Positions 1 to 64,000 of a stretch of 64,000 bases of DNA are shown piece after piece. Below the pieces are notes generated by a model. It was not told where the DNA came from. It was given only the letters and a program-made list of their open reading frames with translations, and did not search any database. The DNA is taken from NCBI RefSeq assembly GCF_040939455.1, contig NC_134104.1, positions 145,674,501 to 145,738,500 on the forward strand, in the 5' to 3' direction. Numbering within the stretch: the stretch's first letter is position 1; each line of letters starts with the position of its first letter. The translations under genes and the position numbers were made by a program. This DNA is from Microcebus murinus (taxonomy: Eukaryota; Chordata; Mammalia; Primates; Cheirogaleidae).

Positions 1-57038
<57,038 letters not shown>

Positions 57039-58030
57039 CTACAAAGCAAATCATTTAGAAAAAGAAAGAACATTATAAGTGAAGTGAAAAGCAGAAAGCT
57101 CTTTTGTCACATCTGACCTTGATATTTTATTCCATTTCAATGTGACATCTAACATTGTGATCCTCAGCAAACCAGAGTTCAGAAAGACAAGTTCTTCAAG
57201 CAAGATCTAGTATTTAGAATTTCCAAGAAACAGGCCCATAGATAAAGTCACCAAGCCGCTTTTTAAGGCCTAGCTTTATGGCAGTGTTCTTGAAAGTAGT
57301 TTCAGCCAACATGAGGCCCTAGGACTCATGGAGGTTGTACTTTGTCAGCACCATTCTAGAGCTGCTACTCTGATGTACAGAAGGAGATGATGGTGAGAAA
57401 CAATAAAGAGTAAATGACAATGAAAAAAACTGGATCTTTCCATGTCCTGTGTTCATAGGTTGGAAGATTTAATGTTGTTAAGATATCACACTACCCAAAG
57501 TGATCTACAGACTCAGTGCAATCCCTATCAAACTTCCAATGGCATATTTACAGAAATATAAGAATTCATCCTAAAATTCATATAGAATTCCAAGGGACCC
57601 AGAATAGCCCAAACCATCTTGAAAACAAAGAACAAAGTTGGAGGTCTCATACTTCCTGATATCAAAACTTATTACAAAGCTACAGTAATCACAACTGTGT
57701 GGTACTAACATAAAGACAGACCAATGGATTAGAATAGAGAGCCCAGAAATAAACTTTCACATACATGATCAAATGATTTTCAACAAGAGTGCCAAGACCC
57801 TTCAATGAGAAAAGGACAATCTTTTCAACAAATGGTGTTGAGAAAGCTGGAAATCCACATGCAAAAAAATGAAGTTAGAACCTTACCTTACACCATATGC
57901 AAAAATTAACTCAAAATGGGTTAAAGACATGAATGTAAGAACTGAAAAAACAAAACCTATAAAAGAAAATATCTGCAAATCATTTATCTGACAAGGGGTT
58001 AATATCCAGAATGTATAAAGAACTCCTACA

Positions 58031-58175
58031 GGCCAGGCGCGGTGGCTCATGCCTGTAATCCTAGCTCTCTGGGAGGCCGAGGCGGGCGGATTGCTCAAGG
58101 TCAGGAGTTCAAAACCAGCCTGAGCAAGAGTGAAACCCCGTCTCTACTATAAATAGAAAGAAATTAATTGGCCAA

Positions 58176-58235
<60 letters not shown>

Positions 58236-58400
58236 GCCGGGCATGGTGGCGCATGCCTGTAGTCCCAGCTACTCGGGAGGTTGAGGCAGGAGGATCGCTT
58301 GAGCCCAGGAGTTTGAGGTTGCTGTGAGCTAGGCTGACGCCATGGCACTCACTCTAGCCTGGACGACAAAGCAAGACTCTGTCTCAAAAAAAAAAAAAAA
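58031..58400 (+). repeat. Alu SINE with an expanded (AT)n linker
   Basis: Low-divergence full dimer. Target-site duplication 'aaagaactcctaca' lies at 58017-58030 and 58398-58411. The linker between monomers has expanded into an (AT)n microsatellite. Confidence 0.96.
58180..58228 (+). repeat. (AT)n microsatellite in Alu linker
   Basis: About 24 AT units without interruption sit at the linker position where sister copies have only a few. Confidence 0.97.
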
Positions 58401-59276
58401 GAACTCCTACAACTCAATGACAAAAAATTAAATAACCCAATTTAAAAGTGGCCAAATGACTTAAATAGATATTTCTCCAAAGATGACATGCAAATGACCA
58501 ACAAGCATATGAAAAGATGCTCAACATCACCAATCATTAGAGAAAGTAAATCAAAACCACAGCGAGATGACCTCACACCCATTACTATGACTACTATTAA
58601 AAAAAATAGCATGTATTGGTGAAGAAGTGGAGAAATTGGAATGCTGGTATACTATTGTAAAATGGTGCAATGCCTATGGAAAACAGTATCGAGATTCCTC
58701 AAAAAATGTAAAATACACCTGCAATATAATCCAACAAATCCACTTTTAGGTATATATACAAAAGAATTGAAAGCAGAGTCCTGAGGAGATATTTGTGCAG
58801 CCATGTTCATAGCACTATTCACAATAGGCAAGAGGTGGAAGCAACCCAAATGTCCTTTGACAGATGAATAGATGAACAAAATTTGATGTATACATGTGAA
58901 GAAATATTAATCAGCCTTAAAAAGAAAGGACATTTTATCACATTCTACAACATGAATGAACCTAGAAGTCATTATGCTAAGTGAAATATACCAGTCACCA
59001 GAGACAAATACTGTCTAGTTCCACTCATATGAGGCAGGGGCTGAAGGGAAGGGGGGATGGAGGCTTAGTGTTTCATGGATAGAGAGTTTCAGTTGTGCAA
59101 GATGAAAACAGTTCAAGAGGCAGATGATGGTAATGTTGTGCAACAATGTGAACATAGCTAAATCCACTGAACTTAAAATTATACATTTTTTGTTATATGC
59201 ATTTTACCACATTTAAGAAAAAAACCCTCTGTTTTTCCTTTTTCTTCCCTGAATCTTACATTATGTTCTATCTTTG

Positions 59277-59645
59277 CTATGGTTTGAATGTCCCTTCCAA
59301 AACTTATGTTGAAATTTAATTGCCATTGTGATGGTATTAAGAGATGGGAACATTAAAAGGTGACTCAGCCATGAAGGCTCTTCCCTCATGAGTGGATTAA
59401 AGCCCTTATCTTAGGAATGGGTTCCTGACAAAATGCAAGTTTAGGTCTCTCTGCTCTTGCTCTCTTGCATGTGCCTTTTTGCCCTTCCATCTTCTGCCAT
59501 GGGATGACACAAGAAGGTCCTTGCCAGATGAAGTTCCCCCAACCTGGGACTTCTCAGCCTCCAGAACTGTTATAATACATTTCTGTTCTTTATCAATTAC
59601 CCAGCCTATAGTATTCTGTTATAGCAACCCAAAATGGACTAAGAC
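59277..59645 (+). mobile_element. MaLR (MST-like) LTR relic
   Basis: It starts 'ctatggtttgaatgtccctt' and ends 'caacccaaaatggactaaga', the same family as 23606-23972. No internal region was recognised. Confidence 0.85.
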
Positions 59646-62184
59646 TAATAATTCTCTAATTTTATTTCCCTTTTTCCTTTTACCCCTCCAAAATATAGCT
59701 TATATCTTTTGATATAATCCCAAGCTATCAAAAATACTGAGTTTGTACACACAAGCACACACCACATACATATGGGACTGAAATAATCAAATCAGTCATA
59801 CAAGATGTCGGTTCAGAGTAAAAGAAGTGGACCTCTTTTCTGGTAGAATATCCAGCCACTATTAGTCCTCAAAGCTAAAGAACCAAGATCTTGGAAACTT
59901 CAATAACCCCAAAGAAGCCAAGTCCAGGAGCAGAAACGGTCATGAGGCTGCCATAGGCAAGAGCTTCTCTTCGCTTTAGGCTTTTTCTAGGCTGCTCACT
60001 TTTTAGGTGATAAGTGAACACATCAGATTAAATAGTGTCTGTTCTGAAATATCACCTTTTAAACCCAGGAATAAATTATAAAATTATAGGTACTCTGATA
60101 AAAAGCTGTAATTGCAGGTTTGAGGGATTTTGCAAATCTTCATCTAGAGCTCAAGCAAATGAGACAGAAGACCCTGGCTACCATTCCTGCTTGACCATCT
60201 AGCTTCCCACCACTAGCCTCCTCATTCTCTCTTCTCCAGCTGAAACCCGGCCCAATGGTGGGAAAAGCAGACCAAGGTGACATCTGATATAAAGTAGAGC
60301 CAAGCCCACCAACAGAAAGCTGTTGCCTCCTTATCTAAGGACATTTTCAACAGCCTCCTCCCAGCCCCATTTTCACTCATTCACTGCTTGTCCAAAGGCC
60401 ACCCGGGGAGAGAAGCACCTTCCCCTCCTCCCTTACCCCTGCCTCTCTGTTTCCTTATAGCCTAGAAAAGGGTTCTTTCGTATCTCTGCCTTATGGGTCT
60501 TTTAGTAGTGAAATAGCCTTGGAGCAAATCAGCTTCCAGTTGGTCCACTGCTTCCCATAACAGAGAGATAAGACTCAGTAGCATCTCACCACAAGTGCTG
60601 GGCAGGGCAAACCACTGCTGTGGGAACAATAGCCCATCCTGATCTTTCTCCTCCATAAGTCCTGCCCTGCTGATCACAAAGGCTTCCAGGGAAGCTGCAG
60701 TAAGCAATGAGTGCAGCAGCCCCTGCACTCTCAATGAGGTCTGCATACAACAGCCAAGTCTCCAAAGGGCAATGACACTGCCAGGATGGTTTCTATTCCC
60801 AGGGCTATCCATGCCCTCCCCAAGACACAGTCCCTAAATTATCTAGCCTTAACCAGATTCCAGATTCCACGCAGCAACAGAGAGGGACCAACCCTACAAA
60901 GATACCACTCAGCAGGGAGAATTTTCCAGAGACAAATAGACCAGATCAGACCTTGTAGTCAAAGAAAAGGCAATCTCCAAAGTCTGACCTCTAATCCATG
61001 TCCCAGAAACCATTAGAACCAAGTAAAGGAGAAACAGTCATGATTTAGAGAATACTTCTAGGAAAAAGGTAGTGTAGAAGTGACTGGAGACTACCTTCCC
61101 AACGTCGCACTGAAAATCTGTGGAACAATTTGAAAATATAAACATTTCCTAAAGCAGTATAATGAGAATGAGCAACACCCAGCTTGCAGGGGTAAGGGTC
61201 ATCAATCCATCTCTCCCTGGGGCACCCACACTCACGGCGCCCCTTTCCTGCCAATGTGCATTCCTTGATCAGTTCTTCCAAGGTCTGGGAGTCCTTGGTC
61301 CCACTCCCCACGAGAGGCACAAACAGCTGCTCCTGCCATCACAACTAGAAGTATGGCATGAATACTTTCTTACCTCTGTGCCCAAGTCACTCAAGCCTGA
61401 GACAGAGTAAATGAGTAATTGTCCTACTCATTTTATAAATAATAGATAAGCCATTCCATGAAGAAGAAGCTTCTCACGTCTGCCTGAACCTGAACTCTGA
61501 ATTCCTAGAGTATCTGAAAGGAAATATATAGCTGCAAACATAACTAATGCAGGAGAGGTAGTACAGTACTTGGAATTTGCCAACTACACACTATGAATAC
61601 TACTATCAACATCCTTAAAAAGGAATCTGCAAAGAACCGAGTCAAGGAGAAAGGAAAAACAGAATACAAAAGACATTTGGAAAATATTAATAACCGAAAT
61701 GTCACATATTAAAATCTATAAGGCATAGGCAAAGTTGTACCCTTAAGCATTGACCCAATAAATATTTTCATTATTTACAAAAAGAAGGAAAATGCATGAA
61801 TTAAACATTCAAATTCTAATTTTAGAAAACGTTAAGTCCTTATGAATGTATGATGAAGGAAATAAAAGAAGATAGAACAAAAAGTTTTATATTTTAAGGT
61901 AGAATTTAAGAGATAGTTTTAGAAAAACATATAAAAGGGAAGCTCCTAGGAAAACTAATCACAAAAAAGAGAAAATATATGAACAAAATGATAAATGAGA
62001 AAAAACATATAGCAAAATATTCAGAGGAATCTTCAAACTAAAGAAGATCAATGACCAAGGGAAAAATGAACATGTTATTAATAAATTTTTCCTGTTCAAC
62101 TATTTAATTCCTTATACCCTGCCCCATCCCTAGAAAAAAAGATTTTCAGATATAAATGATATAAATGATTTTACTGGATAATAT

Positions 62185-62188
62185 TCTT

Positions 62189-62231
<43 letters not shown>
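62185..62231 (+). repeat. (TC)n-(AC)n compound microsatellite
   Basis: TC units run directly into AC units. Confidence 0.96.
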
Positions 62232-62479
62232 AAAGGCTCATTTCCACGCTGCAGAAAACATTTCAAAACATGGAAAAGATGGGAAGCCATGCAAGCCATC
62301 AACAGAGGAAACAAATGTTGACAACAAATGTTATCAAAGATAGCACAAAATATTATATACATAAAATGTTTATGTATAACATTGATTATCTATATCAATG
62401 GTTTTATATAACAACAGCAACTAGTTACAAGGTATAATAAAAGATTACATTTATAATGGCAAAAAAAGGAGTAAAATCC

Positions 62480-63850
62480 ACAAACATAAATTTAACAAGA
62501 AATGTGGAAGATCTATATGAAGAAAACTTTAAAACAATTCTGAAGGACACAAAAGAAGATTTTAACAAATGAAAGACGTGTCATGTTCTCAACTAGTTCC
62601 AACCTCATGAAGATGTCAGGTCCCTCTAGGTTAATTTATAAATTCTATCACCATTTCAATAAAACTAACCAAGCGGACTATAAAATTCGTGTAGAAAAAT
62701 AAACCAACAGGAGCTGTAAAAATTCTTAAAAGGGGGAGTAAGGAGGAGGGTCTCTAGCACTCCTGCATATTACAACATGACAACATTAGACAGCCTTGAT
62801 AGTTTAAAAGCGTGGTTCTGGTATAAGAAAATGCAGACCAATGTAACAGAAGAGAAAATCCAGAAATAATACAAACATATAAGTAACATCTCAAATCAGG
62901 GAAGAAAAGGTGGACTATTTAATAAACGGTGTTAGGATAAATGAATAGACAATGGACATCAGGGATGGAAATTTAAAGGTAGATCTACTTATTATATTCT
63001 ATACTTGGATATACTTCCAAATTAAAGATTTAAGATTTTTTTAAAAAAAGAATCTATAAAAGCACTCTAAGAAAATGTGGGAGGGTTCTTTTATAACTTA
63101 AGGCTAGAGATAGTCTTTATAATTATAAATCAACATCCATAGGCTTAAGAGAAAAGTTTGTTAAATTTTACTACATGAAAAAAAAAAAAAACCAAGAGCA
63201 AAATTAAGAGACAATAGACACCTGCTTCTGGTGATGGAGATGTGAAGTGGTTGATCAAACCCTTTATTGGAAAATGAGTATTAAACTGAAAAGAAATATT
63301 AACATGGGCAGTTATTCCTGGAAAGTAAGCTAAAGGAGGCAGAAACTGGAGTAGAAGTTCCTTTTAAAGGAAGGTAATGCAATGCATAAGAATTTTTAAA
63401 ATGCTTAACATTTTTGGTCTTAGACTGTTTTCCAACTTCCTCTCTCCCACCCCAACATTGGCAAGTGGCTGCAGCCCTGAAGATTTAAGATGCAAAAGGA
63501 TGCAGTTCAGAGCAGCTCAAAAGTTAGGGAGCAAATCCTGGAAGCAAGTGAGAGACAGCTAAATAACAAGGGCCAGAAAACCTGGGAACGACATACTTAA
63601 AGTGCCAAAAACAGCTGTGAAGCAACAATTCCACATACAATAAAACTATTGCTCAAAAATGAATAGAAAATAAAGACATTTTCAGATCACTATAAACTGA
63701 GGATGTGTTGCCAAAAGGATTGAACCATAAGAAATGTTAAAGGAAGTTGTTCAGATTGAAGGAAAATGACACCAGAAGATAACTGATCTACAGGAAGGGA
63801 TGTCTTTAAGAGACATATTTCCACTGAAAACAAAACTGTATTGTTGGGTT
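62480..63850 (+). mobile_element. Fragments of old L1
   Basis: About 62480-63180 reads as ORF2-type text ('gtgttaggataaatgaatag'). About 63590-63850 reads as sequence from the ORF1 end ('agacattttcagatcactat', 'aaggaagttgttcagattga'). The order suggests two pieces. Confidence 0.6.
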
Positions 63851-64000
63851 TATTATGTATGTTGATATGAATATATGACAAAATAACAAACAAATAGAAA
63901 ACTAAACCGTGACAAGAATTCTGTATTTTACCTGAAGCAATTCAATATTAACTCTCAGTACATTGTGATAAATTAAGAATGCATATTTTAATTCCTGGAG

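Larger units (their letters stand above)
57430..59220 (+). mobile_element. Old L1 ORF2 end relic, with an Alu inside
   Basis: Text from 'taatgttgttaagatatcac' through 'caatggattagaatagagag' is ORF2 sequence. After the Alu it continues to the L1 ORF2 end ('atgaatgaacctagaagtca') and 3' tail. Confidence 0.85.
57039..64000 (-). other. SCN11A intron 3 (partial, at least 6962 bp)
   Basis: No S1-type exon was found up to the window end. It contains an L1 relic with an Alu inside (57430-59220), a MaLR LTR (59277-59645), a TC/CA microsatellite and old L1 pieces (62480-63850). 59650-62180 is unrecognised. Confidence 0.85.

Noticed and set aside
60462..60812. 116-codon minus-strand open frame in intron 3, considered as an upstream SCN11A exon
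   Set aside because: It does not read as S1 or N-terminal Nav sequence and has no matching exon phase.

Overview
This is mammalian genomic DNA, most likely from a strepsirrhine primate such as a lemur. About ten dimeric Alu elements carry the strepsirrhine-type linker (reading like 'ggccaactaaaaatatata') and right monomer ('gaggttgctgtgagctaggctgacgcca'). The window also holds a lineage-type L1 3' end, L1MA-like LINEs, L2, MIR, Tigger, hAT and MaLR LTR relics.

The window lies almost wholly inside one gene on the minus strand: SCN11A, encoding the voltage-gated sodium channel alpha subunit Nav1.9. I rebuilt 21 consecutive coding exons by hand, each with splice sites and matching phase. By the standard 26-coding-exon layout they are coding exons 4 to 24. 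They run from domain I S2 at 57038 down to the domain III-IV inactivation linker at 994. They total 3550 bp and give 1183 full codons with no stop or frameshift. Exons 1-3 lie beyond base 64000 and exons 25-26 (domain IV and C-terminus) lie before base 1.

Layout from high to low coordinate: 57039-64000 intron 3 with L1 and LTR relics; 57038-44851 domain I; 44001-39732 the I-II linker and domain II S1; 28964-24406 the rest of domain II and most of the II-III linker; 19033-9772 the end of that linker and domain III through its pore loop; 5706-5569 domain III S6; 1098-994 the III-IV linker with the IFM inactivation motif. Introns vary widely. Intron 12 (10.8 kb) swelled through a near full-length L1MA that itself took five later insertions.

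Functional marks seen directly: selectivity-filter residues D, E and K of domains I-III; a Ser next to the domain I Asp, the tetrodotoxin-resistance signature; arginine/lysine-repeat S4 segments; and the IFM latch. The intron between exons 23 and 24 begins with AT and ends with AC, the rare terminal class known at the equivalent position in other sodium channel genes. I see no second protein-coding gene, no RNA gene and no CRISPR array. Other long open frames lack splice context or protein resemblance.
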